Source: an uncultured Desulfovibrio sp. (GTDB taxonomy: Bacteria; Desulfobacterota; Desulfovibrionia; Desulfovibrionales; Desulfovibrionaceae). From it: DNA of 13,972 nt. Positions within the stretch are counted from its first letter, which is position 1. Every line of letters starts with the position of its first letter. The notes under the pieces were generated by a model. The model saw only the letters and a list, made by a program, of their open reading frames with translations, did not search any database and was not told the origin of the DNA. The translations under genes and the position numbers were made by a program. The DNA lies in the NCBI GenBank assembly GCA_900541395.1, contig UQJT01000052.1, positions 1 to 13,972 on the forward strand, given 5' to 3'. Of the stretch, positions 1-7,512 are shown piece after piece.

Positions 1-51
1 TGGATTTCTGTTTCGGAAGCTATGCTTCCTCAACTGGCTAAAGCCATATAA
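1..51 (+). CDS. Possible C-terminal end of an upstream plus-strand gene (partial)
   Basis: Frame 1 is open from the first base to a TAA at 49-51 and reads as 16 residues ending SEAMLPQLAKAI, an ordinary-looking protein C-terminus. It would converge with the minus-strand operon and stop right at the shared terminator hairpin. Sixteen open codons can easily arise by chance, and two short inverted repeats (15-29 and 36-45) lie inside the stretch, so it may equally be non-coding. No family can be recognised. Confidence 0.3.
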   Translation, partial: WISVSEAMLPQLAKAI

Positions 52-82
52 AAAGAAAGGGGGCCTTTTTCCAAAGGCCCCC
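50..82 (-). terminator. Rho-independent terminator of the hdr-flx operon
   Basis: A perfect 10-bp inverted repeat (59-68 with 73-82, arms GGGGGCCTTT and AAAGGCCCCC) has a 4-nt loop. Read on the minus strand it is followed by a T-rich run, TTTCTTTTT, at 58-50. It begins 27 nt after the flxA stop codon. On the plus strand the stem is followed by a C/T mix rather than a T run, so termination is expected mainly for the minus-strand operon. Confidence 0.9.
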
Positions 83-109
83 TCTCCTTCATCCTATCCG
101 GATATTCCG

Positions 110-964
110 CTACAATTCCGGCGGAAGTTCATTGAGCTGAGCCTGGGTAAACACCGGGCCGTCCAGGCAGACATATTTGCCGCCGATATTGCAACGGCCG
201 CAAATGCCGATGCCGCATTTCATGCGCCGCTCCAGGGTGGTGACGATGTTTTCGTCCTTGAAGCCCAGTTCGCGGAAGGCCGCCAGAGTGAACTTGATCA
301 TGATCGGCGGTCCGCACAGGGCGGCGATGGTATTGTCCGGGCTGGGGGCCAATTCCTTGAGCACGTTGGGGATGAGCCCCACCTTGTGCGGCCAGCCCTC
401 GGCCGGGTTGTCGATGGTCAGCGTGGTCTTGAGATGGGGGTGATTCAACCAGCCGGGCACGTCGGCCTGGAAAGCCATGTCGGCGGGCGACTTGGCCCCG
501 TACAGCAGGCTGATCTGTCCGTAATCCCCGGCGTGTTCCAAAAGATGCAGCAAAATGGTCCGAATGGGGGCCATGCCGATGCCGCCGCCCACGAAGAACA
601 CGTTTTTGCCCTTCCACTGCTCATAGGGGAACCAGTTGCCCAGGGGAGCGCGCACGCCCACCTTGTCCCCGGCCTGAAGCTTGTGGATGGCGTTCGTCAC
701 CTCGCCCGCCTTGAGCACGGAAAACTGCAAATAGTCCCTGCATGAAGGCGGGGTGTTGATGACGAAGGTGGATTCGCCCGCGCCGAACACGGACAACTGC
801 CCCACCTGACCGGGCTGATAGGTGAACTTGTCCCACGCCTCTTCGTTGTCGAAGCGCACGCGAATGGATTTGATGGTGGGGGTTTCCTGCACCGTTTCCA
901 CCACCGTGGCGAGTTCCGGCAGGTAAGGGTTGTTATGGCCGCAGGTGCACTGATGCTCGCTCAT
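110..964 (-). CDS. flxA: FlxA: FAD/NAD(P)H-binding oxidoreductase subunit with [2Fe-2S] cluster
   Basis: Predicted electron-input subunit that oxidises NADH at FAD and passes electrons to FlxB. The 284-residue protein resembles the ferredoxin-NADP reductase-like subunits of archaeal sulfhydrogenase (HydG) and sulfite reductase (AsrB). An N-terminal flavin-binding barrel is followed by a nucleotide-binding glycine motif GGGIGMAPIR (127-136), CGPP (217-220) and four C-terminal cysteines (250, 255, 258, 266) in the pattern CGIGICGRC, which fit a [2Fe-2S] site. An extra CTC near the N-terminus (6-8) has no obvious role. I chose the ATG at 964-962 because AAGGAG lies 5 nt upstream; an in-frame GTG at 970 overlaps that ribosome binding site and is unlikely to be used. 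The gene begins 2 nt after the flxB stop. It is last in the operon and followed by the terminator. It should be cytosolic, since no signal peptide is seen. Confidence 0.9.
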   Translation of the reverse strand: MSEHQCTCGHNNPYLPELATVVETVQETPTIKSIRVRFDNEEAWDKFTYQPGQVGQLSVFGAGESTFVINTPPSCRDYLQFSVLKAGEVTNAIHKLQAGDKVGVRAPLGNWFPYEQWKGKNVFFVGGGIGMAPIRTILLHLLEHAGDYGQISLLYGAKSPADMAFQADVPGWLNHPHLKTTLTIDNPAEGWPHKVGLIPNVLKELAPSPDNTIAALCGPPIMIKFTLAAFRELGFKDENIVTTLERRMKCGIGICGRCNIGGKYVCLDGPVFTQAQLNELPPEL

Positions 965-966
965 GA

Positions 967-2097
967 TCACTCCTTACCCGAAGACTTTTCGGCGCTTTTG
1001 ACCTTGGCGGACGGAGCGGCCTCGCCGGTTACGCCGGGCGCGCCGTTCGCCGCGTCCGCCACCACCCGCCGGATGTCCAGCGACACCGGGCAGCTTATCA
1101 CGCATCGGCCGCAGCCCACACAGGAATACGCCCCATCGTAAGACTGGGGGTAATAGCTGAACTTGTGACTGATGCGGTTGCGCATGCGCTTGAATTTTTC
1201 CGCGCGGGGATTGTGACCGCTGGTTTCCAGCGTGAACTGAGGCGACATGCATGAATCCCAACTGCGCAGACGGCGGCCTTCCAGGGGCGACCCCTCGTCG
1301 GTGATGGTGAAGCACTGGCAAGTGGGGCACAGGTAGGTGCAGGCCCCACAGGACAAACACTTGGCCGTCTGCTTGATCCAGAACTCGGTATCCGTGAAAC
1401 GGGCCGCCACTTTGGCCGGGATGTCCTCCAGCGTGGAGGGCGGGCATAGGGCCTCGGCGGCCGTCTTGTGGGCGACTTCCACGGCGGCCTGTTTGTCGTC
1501 GCCGTCGGCGAAGCCCGCGCCGTCCAGCAGGGCCCGCCCCTTGTCGCTGATGCCCGCAAGGACGTAACCGCCGTCCACAGCGGTGAACAGCACGTCCGAG
1601 CCTTCCGCGTCGGCGGGATGGCTGCCTACCCAATGACAAAAGCAGGTGGGCATGGCCGTGGGACAGGCCTGGGTGACAATGACGGTGGCTTCACGCCGGG
1701 CCGTGTAGTACGGGTCCTTGAACTTGCCGTGCATATAGGGCCGGTCCAGCACCACAAAACCGCGCGCGTCGCAGGGGCGCAAACCGAAGACCACAGTGGG
1801 CTCGGCCTGGCAGGGAGCTTCAAGACCGGCGTTGAGTTTGGCCGGATTTTCCTCGTCCTTGACGGCCGAAAAGCGCACCAGGGTTTCACTGTGGGGCAAC
1901 ATGGCCTCTTTGGGCGAGGCGGTGGCCCGGCGCAACAACGCGGCCGGGTCGTTCAGGCCGTCCAGATCGGCGACCGTATAGGGCCTAAAGAGCACGCTGG
2001 GGCCTTCCTGGCGGGGAGCCAGCACGCGGTATTCCGCGGCCAGTTTTTTCAGCCAGCCAAGCAGGGCGTCGGGCGTGGCAAAGCGGAGGCTGCTCAT
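967..2097 (-). CDS. flxB: FlxB: 2x[4Fe-4S] electron-transfer subunit (HydB/AsrA-like)
   Basis: Predicted relay between the flavoprotein FlxA and the rest of the complex. The 376-residue product resembles the beta subunit of sulfhydrogenases and AsrA. It has an N-terminal domain with the motif GLRPCDARGF (105-114), a cysteine cluster at 145/152/154, and two ferredoxin-type sites, C247/C250/C253/C257 and C326/C329/C332/C336. Further cysteines at 260, 262 and 283 could bind another cofactor. The tail after residue 345 is rich in Ala, Lys and Ser and looks disordered. The frame is open for 56 codons further upstream, but that extension lies inside the previous gene and reads as shadow sequence. 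The ATG at 2097-2095 gives an ATGA overlap with the flxDC stop, which implies translational coupling. AsrA itself is less likely because of the hdr and mvhD-type neighbours. Confidence 0.88.
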   Translation of the reverse strand: MSSLRFATPDALLGWLKKLAAEYRVLAPRQEGPSVLFRPYTVADLDGLNDPAALLRRATASPKEAMLPHSETLVRFSAVKDEENPAKLNAGLEAPCQAEPTVVFGLRPCDARGFVVLDRPYMHGKFKDPYYTARREATVIVTQACPTAMPTCFCHWVGSHPADAEGSDVLFTAVDGGYVLAGISDKGRALLDGAGFADGDDKQAAVEVAHKTAAEALCPPSTLEDIPAKVAARFTDTEFWIKQTAKCLSCGACTYLCPTCQCFTITDEGSPLEGRRLRSWDSCMSPQFTLETSGHNPRAEKFKRMRNRISHKFSYYPQSYDGAYSCVGCGRCVISCPVSLDIRRVVADAANGAPGVTGEAAPSAKVKSAEKSSGKE

Positions 2098-3587
2098 GAC
2101 AGTTCGCGCTCCTTGATGTTCGGTTCTTCCACCTGATAGGTCAACAGAGGCGGCGTGGCGGTGGGGTCCATGCCCGCGGCGTACCCAAAGACGTTCTTGA
2201 TCATGCGGCCGAATTGCTGCTTGAGGGCGAACACCGGAATGCCCATGGGGCAGGCCCGCTGGCATTCGCCGCAGCCCGTGCAGCGCCCGGCCAGGTGCTG
2301 GGCGTGGATAAGCTGGAAGAACATCTTTTGCAATACGTCGTCATCCTGGGTCAGCCATTCGGGGTCACGGCTGTCGGACACGCAGTGGTCGCGGCACACG
2401 CACATGGGACAGGCGCTACGGCAGGCGTAACAACGAATGCAGCGCTCCATCTGCCCTTTCCAGAAGCTCATGCGTTCTTCCAGGCTCAACCCGTCCAGAA
2501 AGCGAAGCGCGCCGGATCGGCCGTCGGTCGGCGCGGGAGGCTCGGCCACGGGCCGTCCCGCGAATACATCCGAAATGAGGGCGTTGGGTTTGTTGCATTG
2601 ACGGCACTTGTCCTGGGCGATATCGGCCATAGGCATTTCGTAGTCTTGCCCGGAGGCGGTGACCACCAGGGTGGCGCCCTGACCGCGCACGGCTTCGATA
2701 ACCGCGTTTTCGGGCAGCTTGGCCCGGATGCGCGCTTCGCTCACCGTGCCGTTGCAGCCCATGCCGAAGATCACCACGTCCTCGCGCTTGATCAGGTCCT
2801 CGGCCAGCAGTTCGATAACGCCTTTGCTGTCGCACCCCTTGACTACCACGCCAATTTTACGCCCCTTGTATTGGGGCAGAAAGTTGGCCAGGTTGTGCAC
2901 GTTGAAGGGCCCCCATATCAGTTCGTCCACTTCCTCGGGGGTCTGCATGAACACGGGCTCGGCGTGCACGGCGTCGAAACCGCGCTTCCAGCCCAACACG
3001 CCTTCCAGCTTGCGTCCTTCGGCCCCGGCCTCGGGGCTCGCGGCAAGGGCGTCCTTGATGGCCTGCTTGAGTTCGGCCAGCGAAGGATTTTCGCCGCAAC
3101 CCAGGGGCCGGATGGGTTCAAGCAGGTTTTCGGGGTTGTTGAAAGGCAGATCGTAACGCGGCGTCACGTCGGCCCAACGGGGGGCGGGACCCAGCTTATG
3201 GATACGGTCGGTGAAATTGGTGACCACTTCCTTCCAGCGCTGGCCTTCCGAAGCCGACACCCAGGTGTACTCGAAGCGCTCGGGATCAATGCCCACGATA
3301 GGCAGAAAATCCTTAAGCATTTCCAGACGCCGCCGGGCATAGAAGTTGCCCGAAGAATAGTGGCAGTCGCGCGGATGACAACCCGACACCAACACCCCGT
3401 CCGCGCCGTTCATCAGGGCTTTGAGCACGAACAAAGGATTGACGCGGCCCGAACAGGGCACGCGGATGATGCGCAGGTCCGTGGGCTGAACGGCGCGGGC
3501 CGTGCCCGCCGTGTCCGCCCCGCCGTAAGAACACCAGTTGCACAGAAAGCCCACGATACGGAGCTCTTTGCCGGTCAGGACAGACAT
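2094..3587 (-). CDS. flxCD: Fused FlxD-FlxC: MvhD-type [2Fe-2S] domain plus 2x[4Fe-4S] subunit
   Basis: Single 497-residue frame that joins two electron-transfer modules. Residues 1-138 are an MvhD (FlxD) domain with cysteines at 16, 19, 45, 70 and 75, including SGCHPRDCHY; in methanogens MvhD links the hydrogenase to HdrA. Residues about 165-345 resemble the hydrogenase/FrhB-like region, with GCDSKGVIELL (C252), GMGCNGT (C278) and KCRQC (C328, C331). Residues 380-450 hold two ferredoxin motifs, C383/C386/C389/C393 and C436/C439/C442/C446, with three extra cysteines at 396-402. In D. vulgaris the complex is described with separate FlxC and FlxD, so this is read as a natural fusion; no stop or frame break is seen at the junction. 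The ATG at 3587 has GGAGG 10 nt upstream and overlaps the end of hdrA by 13 nt. The stop overlaps the flxB start. Confidence 0.88.
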   Translation of the reverse strand: MSVLTGKELRIVGFLCNWCSYGGADTAGTARAVQPTDLRIIRVPCSGRVNPLFVLKALMNGADGVLVSGCHPRDCHYSSGNFYARRRLEMLKDFLPIVGIDPERFEYTWVSASEGQRWKEVVTNFTDRIHKLGPAPRWADVTPRYDLPFNNPENLLEPIRPLGCGENPSLAELKQAIKDALAASPEAGAEGRKLEGVLGWKRGFDAVHAEPVFMQTPEEVDELIWGPFNVHNLANFLPQYKGRKIGVVVKGCDSKGVIELLAEDLIKREDVVIFGMGCNGTVSEARIRAKLPENAVIEAVRGQGATLVVTASGQDYEMPMADIAQDKCRQCNKPNALISDVFAGRPVAEPPAPTDGRSGALRFLDGLSLEERMSFWKGQMERCIRCYACRSACPMCVCRDHCVSDSRDPEWLTQDDDVLQKMFFQLIHAQHLAGRCTGCGECQRACPMGIPVFALKQQFGRMIKNVFGYAAGMDPTATPPLLTYQVEEPNIKERELS

Positions 3588-5548
3588 AGGGCGTTAACCT
3601 CCGCAAGAATCTGATTATCGGTGAAATGGGCAACCTGAATGGCCCCCTGCGGGCAGGTGGCCGTGCACAGGCCGCAGCCCTGGCATACGGTTTCCACCAC
3701 CTCGGCCTTGGTTTCGCCCCGGATGACGGTTTCCTTGATGGCCTGATACGGGCATACCTTGATGCACTTGCCGCAGCCCACGCAGCGCTTGATATCCACT
3801 ACGGAAACCTGAGGATCGTTCTCAAGCTTGGGCTTGGAGAACAGGGCCAACGCCTTGGCCGCCGCCGCGCTGCCTTGCGCCACGGAGGCGGGAATATCCT
3901 TGGCCCCCTGGCACACGCCCGCCAGATACACGCCGGCGGTGTTGGTCTCCACCGGGCCCAGCTTGACGTGGCGTTCCATGAAAAAGCCATATTTGTCGTA
4001 GGAAATGCGCAGAGTTTCGGCCAGATGACCCGCCCCGTGCGCTCCCTCGATACCCACGGCCAGCACCACCAGGTCGGCGTCGACCTCCACCTGCTGCCCC
4101 AGCAGCGTATCGGCTCCGCGCACGATGTACCCCATGCTGCCGTCAGGCCGCACGGTGGGCTGAATGGCCGACACGCGGCCGCGCACATAGTTGACGCCGT
4201 ATTCCTCCACGGCCCGACGGGTAAACTCGTCGTACATCTTGCCCGGTGCGCGAATATCCATATAAAATACAAACGCCTGCGAATCCGGTATATGATCGCG
4301 GGTCAGAATGGCCTGTTTGGCCGTATACATGCAGCAGAAGCCCGAGCAGTAGGGCCGATCGATGGATTTGTCGCGCGACCCCACGCACTGGATGAACACC
4401 ACCTTTTTAGGCTCCTTGCCGTCCGAAGGACGGTGGATATGCCCGCCGGTGGGTCCCGAGGCCGACATCATGCGCTCGTACTGAAGGCTGGTCACCACGT
4501 CGGGCAGACGACCGCCGCCATATTCGCCGAGCACCGTCCAGTCCATGAGGTCATAACCCGTGGCCGCGATGATCGCGCCCACCTGTTCAGTGACGATTTC
4601 GTCCTGCATCTCGTACTGAATGGCTCCGGTGGGGCATACCTTGGCGCATACCCCGCACTTGCCGGATTTGAGCTTGCGGCAGTGCTCGGGGTTGATCACG
4701 GCCTTTTTGGGGATGGCCTGAGGGAAAGGAATATTGATGGCCGTGGTTTCGCCCACGCGCTCGTTGAAGGCGTCGGGCGTATGCTTGGAAGGGCATTTTT
4801 CCGTACAGGAACCGCAGCCCGTGCACTTGGACCAATCCACATAGGTGGCCTTTTTACGAATGGTCACCGTAAAATTGCCCACAAAGCCTGAAATGCTCTC
4901 CACCTCGGAATAAGCGTAGAGCGTGATGTTGGGGTTCTGGGCCACGTCCACCATCTTGGGCGAGAGCACGCAGCTTGAACAGTCGATGGTGGGAAAAGTC
5001 TTGTCCAGCTTGGCCATCTTGCCGCCGATGGTGCTTTCGCGCTCGACCATGACCACTTCGACCCCGCCCTCGGCGGCGTCCAGAGCGGCCTGAATGCCGG
5101 CCACGCCGCCGCCGATGACCAGCACGCGCTTGGTCACGTCGAACTGTTTGGCATACAGGGGCTTGTCGCGGCGCAACTTTTCCACGGCCAGGCGCACCAG
5201 TTCGGCGGCCTTGTTGGTATTGGCCTCGCGGTCCTTGCCGATCCACGACACATGCTCGCGAATATTGGCCATTTCGAACATATAACGATTGAGCCCGGCC
5301 CGCTCCACCGTACGGCGGAAGGTGGGTTCATGCATGCGAGGCGAGCACGAGGCCACGACCACGCCGTCCAATCCGTGTTCCTTGATGGCCTGAACAATGC
5401 CTTCCTGCCCGGGTTCCGAACAGGTATACATGGAGTCCGTGGCAAAGGCCACGTCCGGGTAGGTCAAGGCCGTCTTCGCCACCGCGGCGGTATCCACCGT
5501 GGCTTCGATATTGCTGCCGCAATGGCAGACAAAGACGCCGATTTTCAT
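3575..5548 (-). CDS. hdrA: HdrA: FAD-containing heterodisulfide reductase subunit A
   Basis: Central flavoprotein of the complex; in the HdrABC family its FAD splits electron pairs between a high-potential disulfide branch and low-potential ferredoxin. The 657-residue length is typical of HdrA. Visible in order are N-terminal conserved cysteines (8, 10, 43, 68), the FAD Rossmann motif GGGVAGIQAALDAAEGG (146-162), a ferredoxin site C242/C245/C248/C252, and a second site with unusual spacing C290/C298/C301/C305. These are followed by the HdrA signature CVGSRD with YCSGFCC (C388, C401, C405, C406) and a C-terminal two-cluster ferredoxin domain (C589/592/595/599 and C622/625/628/632). The ATG at 5548 has AGGAG just upstream and overlaps the hdrB stop as ATGA. 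No transmembrane segment is present, so it is cytosolic. Confidence 0.95.
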   Translation of the reverse strand: MKIGVFVCHCGSNIEATVDTAAVAKTALTYPDVAFATDSMYTCSEPGQEGIVQAIKEHGLDGVVVASCSPRMHEPTFRRTVERAGLNRYMFEMANIREHVSWIGKDREANTNKAAELVRLAVEKLRRDKPLYAKQFDVTKRVLVIGGGVAGIQAALDAAEGGVEVVMVERESTIGGKMAKLDKTFPTIDCSSCVLSPKMVDVAQNPNITLYAYSEVESISGFVGNFTVTIRKKATYVDWSKCTGCGSCTEKCPSKHTPDAFNERVGETTAINIPFPQAIPKKAVINPEHCRKLKSGKCGVCAKVCPTGAIQYEMQDEIVTEQVGAIIAATGYDLMDWTVLGEYGGGRLPDVVTSLQYERMMSASGPTGGHIHRPSDGKEPKKVVFIQCVGSRDKSIDRPYCSGFCCMYTAKQAILTRDHIPDSQAFVFYMDIRAPGKMYDEFTRRAVEEYGVNYVRGRVSAIQPTVRPDGSMGYIVRGADTLLGQQVEVDADLVVLAVGIEGAHGAGHLAETLRISYDKYGFFMERHVKLGPVETNTAGVYLAGVCQGAKDIPASVAQGSAAAAKALALFSKPKLENDPQVSVVDIKRCVGCGKCIKVCPYQAIKETVIRGETKAEVVETVCQGCGLCTATCPQGAIQVAHFTDNQILAEVNALCLS

Positions 5549-6546
5549 GATGCGGCTCCTTCGGCTTCGTGTGATTCAGCCGGATTGGCGGTCGGTTCCG
5601 CCGGGGCCTGTTTGGATTCGGCGGCTGCCGCCACGGCGGCGCGCGCCTTTTCGGCCCGGCGGTCCGCCAGCTTTTTGAGCAGGGCTTCGGGACTGACGGC
5701 CAGCTTTTCCAACCGAAGCATGTCGGCGGGCAGCCCGAAGGCCAGGCCCATAAGCTGGGTGTAGTAAAAGACGGGCATGTCGAACTTGACGCCCTTGGCC
5801 CGTTCGGCCTGCCCCTGGCGGAGGTCCAGGTTCATATGACAGAGCGGACAGGCCGTAACCACGGCATCGGCCCCGAAAGCCTTGGCCGAGGCGAGAATAC
5901 GGCCGCTCAGACTGGACGTGACATCCTTGAGGGCCACGCCCATGGCCGCGCCGCAACATTCGGTCTTGAGCGGAAAGGGCACAACTTCGGCGCCCAGGGC
6001 GCTCATGAGTTTGTCGATGGCCGTGGGATTTTCGGGGTCGTCGAAGTTCATGATCCCGGCCGGGCGGCTCATAAGACAACCGTAGTACGTGGCGACCTTC
6101 AATCCTTCCAGAGGCTTGGTCACACGAGTGGCCACGGCGTCCACCCCCACTTGCTCCAGAATGACCTGAAGCACGGAAAAAGTGTCGGGCAGATCGGCCG
6201 AGCCATCTTCGCGCGCCGGAGTGGGCGCATCAAGCAGAGCGTCCACTTTGGCCTTGAATTCGGGGGACTGCATGCGATGGCGGGCCATTTTAAGATTGGC
6301 CAGACAACTGGGACAGGGCGTGGTCACGCCCTCGGCCCCGGCGCGACCGGCCAGCATGAGATTGCGGGCGCCCAGCGCGCCGGACAACACGATGTCCATG
6401 GCGTGGGCCGGGGTGGAGCCGCAACAGTTCCAGTCCTCGATTTCGGCGAATTCCAGCCCCAGCGCGCGGCACACGGCGCGCGTGGAGGCCTCGTACTCGG
6501 TCGAGGTTCCTTCGCCGGAACAACCGGGATAATAGGCGAGCTTCAC
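5545..6546 (-). CDS. hdrB: HdrB: heterodisulfide reductase subunit B (two CCG domains)
   Basis: Predicted site of disulfide reduction, through non-cubane iron-sulfur clusters. Both CCG motifs are intact: C9, C41-C42, C78, C81 (spacing 31/35/2) and C157, C197-C198, C233, C236 (spacing 39/34/2). In sulfate reducers the substrate is thought to be DsrC rather than the methanogen CoM-S-S-CoB; that is inference here. The 333-residue protein is longer than the usual size of roughly 300 because residues about 285-333 form a charged, alanine-rich tail that looks disordered. The start is GTG at 6546-6544, with AAGGAG upstream (6560-6555), 3 nt after the hdrC stop. No in-frame ATG before residue 50 would keep the first cluster cysteine. 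Confidence 0.94.
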   Translation of the reverse strand: MKLAYYPGCSGEGTSTEYEASTRAVCRALGLEFAEIEDWNCCGSTPAHAMDIVLSGALGARNLMLAGRAGAEGVTTPCPSCLANLKMARHRMQSPEFKAKVDALLDAPTPAREDGSADLPDTFSVLQVILEQVGVDAVATRVTKPLEGLKVATYYGCLMSRPAGIMNFDDPENPTAIDKLMSALGAEVVPFPLKTECCGAAMGVALKDVTSSLSGRILASAKAFGADAVVTACPLCHMNLDLRQGQAERAKGVKFDMPVFYYTQLMGLAFGLPADMLRLEKLAVSPEALLKKLADRRAEKARAAVAAAAESKQAPAEPTANPAESHEAEGAAS

Positions 6547-6549
6547 GGG

Positions 6550-7107
6550 CTAACTCCTTTTTTCCGCGTACCGCTTGAAGATGCGGGCCACTTCGTCCCG
6601 TCCCTTTATACGGTGCGGCAGGAAGGGCAGTTTGCGTTTGGCCAGCGCGGTGGGCGCGATGTCCATGTTGCCCCAGCCCCGGCCGGTGCGCAGCATGTAG
6701 TCGGCCATGACGCCGATTTCGAACGAACGGCCGGTCAGGCGCACCGTGTCCAGAAAAGCCTTCCAGAACGACTCGATGGGCCGATCCTGCACCCTGCCCT
6801 CGCGCCGGGCCATATGGCGCAGCGTCTCCATGACGCGGGCCACGTCGATGTTGTTGGGACAGCGGGCGGTGCAGGTCTGACACGAAAGGCACAGCCACAG
6901 CGAACGGTTGTTCAGCGCCTCGTCCTTGAGACCGAGCTGCACCGCGCGCATGATTTGGCTGACCTGGCGATCGTAGAACTGCGCGCCGGGACAACCCGCC
7001 GTACAGTTGCCGCACTGGTAGCACGTGGAAAGATTCTGGCCGCTCTCCTCCTCCACGGCGTGGAGAAAGTTCGCGTCCCGGGCGAGATCAAGCCTGATGG
7101 TGTCCAT
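6550..7107 (-). CDS. hdrC: HdrC: heterodisulfide reductase subunit C, 2x[4Fe-4S]
   Basis: Small ferredoxin-like subunit that carries electrons from HdrA to HdrB. The 185 residues include two four-cysteine sites, C29/C32/C35/C39 (CYQCGNCTAGCP) and C73/C76/C79/C83 (CLSCQTCTARCP), followed by a helical, basic C-terminal half, the usual HdrC plan and size. It is the first gene of the operon. The ATG at 7107 has AAGGA about 7 nt upstream. The reading frame reaches no convincing earlier start, and upstream lies the divergent control region rather than an alcohol dehydrogenase gene. Confidence 0.94.
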   Translation of the reverse strand: MDTIRLDLARDANFLHAVEEESGQNLSTCYQCGNCTAGCPGAQFYDRQVSQIMRAVQLGLKDEALNNRSLWLCLSCQTCTARCPNNIDVARVMETLRHMARREGRVQDRPIESFWKAFLDTVRLTGRSFEIGVMADYMLRTGRGWGNMDIAPTALAKRKLPFLPHRIKGRDEVARIFKRYAEKRS

Positions 7108-7512
7108 AGGGATTTCCTTTTGAGGAATGTCCTCGTACCGGACGGAAAAGCCGCAGCCTCTCCGCCGCTTGCAGATCGGGACGGACGTCGAGCCTGGTCC
7201 CGCGGACTCGCGCGAGGCTGGCCGGTCGGGAAAGGCGGCGTCCTTAGAGCGTTGCTACTAGAGCACACTTTAGAGTCCAAGTCCAGTCTTGCGCCCGGCC
7301 TTGTGTCAACTCTCCCAATGAATACGACGACATAATTCATAACTAAGGCAAAAATCAAAAATTTCAAGATCTACCGCTTGTATTTACCGTCTCTCGCCCG
7401 CATAATTTCGGATGGCGCGGGGGTATTTTCAAAATAAAACGCCGCAATTCCAGGCGGGGGGCGTCGCTCCAAACGCGCTGCCGCGCGTGCCTCCGGCGGT
7501 TAAAGGCAGCTC
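7108..7512. promoter_or_regulatory. Divergent control region between hdrC and the DUF2157 protein gene
   Basis: This 405-bp gap holds no gene I can support. Its centre (about 7318-7440) is clearly AT-rich against a GC-rich background, and both flanks are GC-rich. Minus-strand promoter elements for the operon probably lie near 7330-7370: TTGAAA at 7367-7362 or TTGATT at 7358-7353, with only weak -10 matches, so no exact promoter is called. That would give hdrC a leader of about 220 nt. Other small patterns are the pentamer TAGAG three times (7245, 7259, 7271), a palindrome CTCGCGCGAG at 7207-7216, and ATGAAT/ATTCAT arms at 7318-7323 and 7335-7340. A perfect TTGACA (minus, 7309-7304) has no -10 at the right distance. 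Confidence 0.6.
7378..7406 (+). promoter_or_regulatory. Candidate sigma-70 promoter for the DUF2157/GDYXXLXY gene
   Basis: TTGTAT (7378-7383) and CATAAT (7401-7406) are separated by exactly 17 bp. The -10 matches the consensus at 5 of 6 positions, the -35 at 3 of 6. It sits in the AT-rich core, and transcription would start near 7413, about 100 nt before the ATG at 7513. This is a pattern match only. Confidence 0.35.

Noticed and set aside
2098..2265. N-terminal extension of flxB by 56 codons
   Set aside because: It overlaps the end of flxDC, reads as Arg/His/Gly-rich shadow sequence, and the ATG at 2097 gives the stop-start overlap typical of this operon.
2214..4891. Two long plus-strand frames (2214-3614 and 3626-4891)
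   Set aside because: Both are antisense to the fused flxDC gene and hdrA. His/Gly/Ala-rich composition and lack of motifs mark them as shadows.
7304..7309. Perfect -35 hexamer TTGACA on the minus strand
   Set aside because: No acceptable -10 hexamer occurs 16-19 bp downstream, and no sigma-54 -24/-12 pattern fits either.
5836..7335. 499-codon open frame on the plus strand
   Set aside because: Antisense to hdrB and hdrC, both of which have full cysteine motifs and good start sites. The predicted protein shows no family features.
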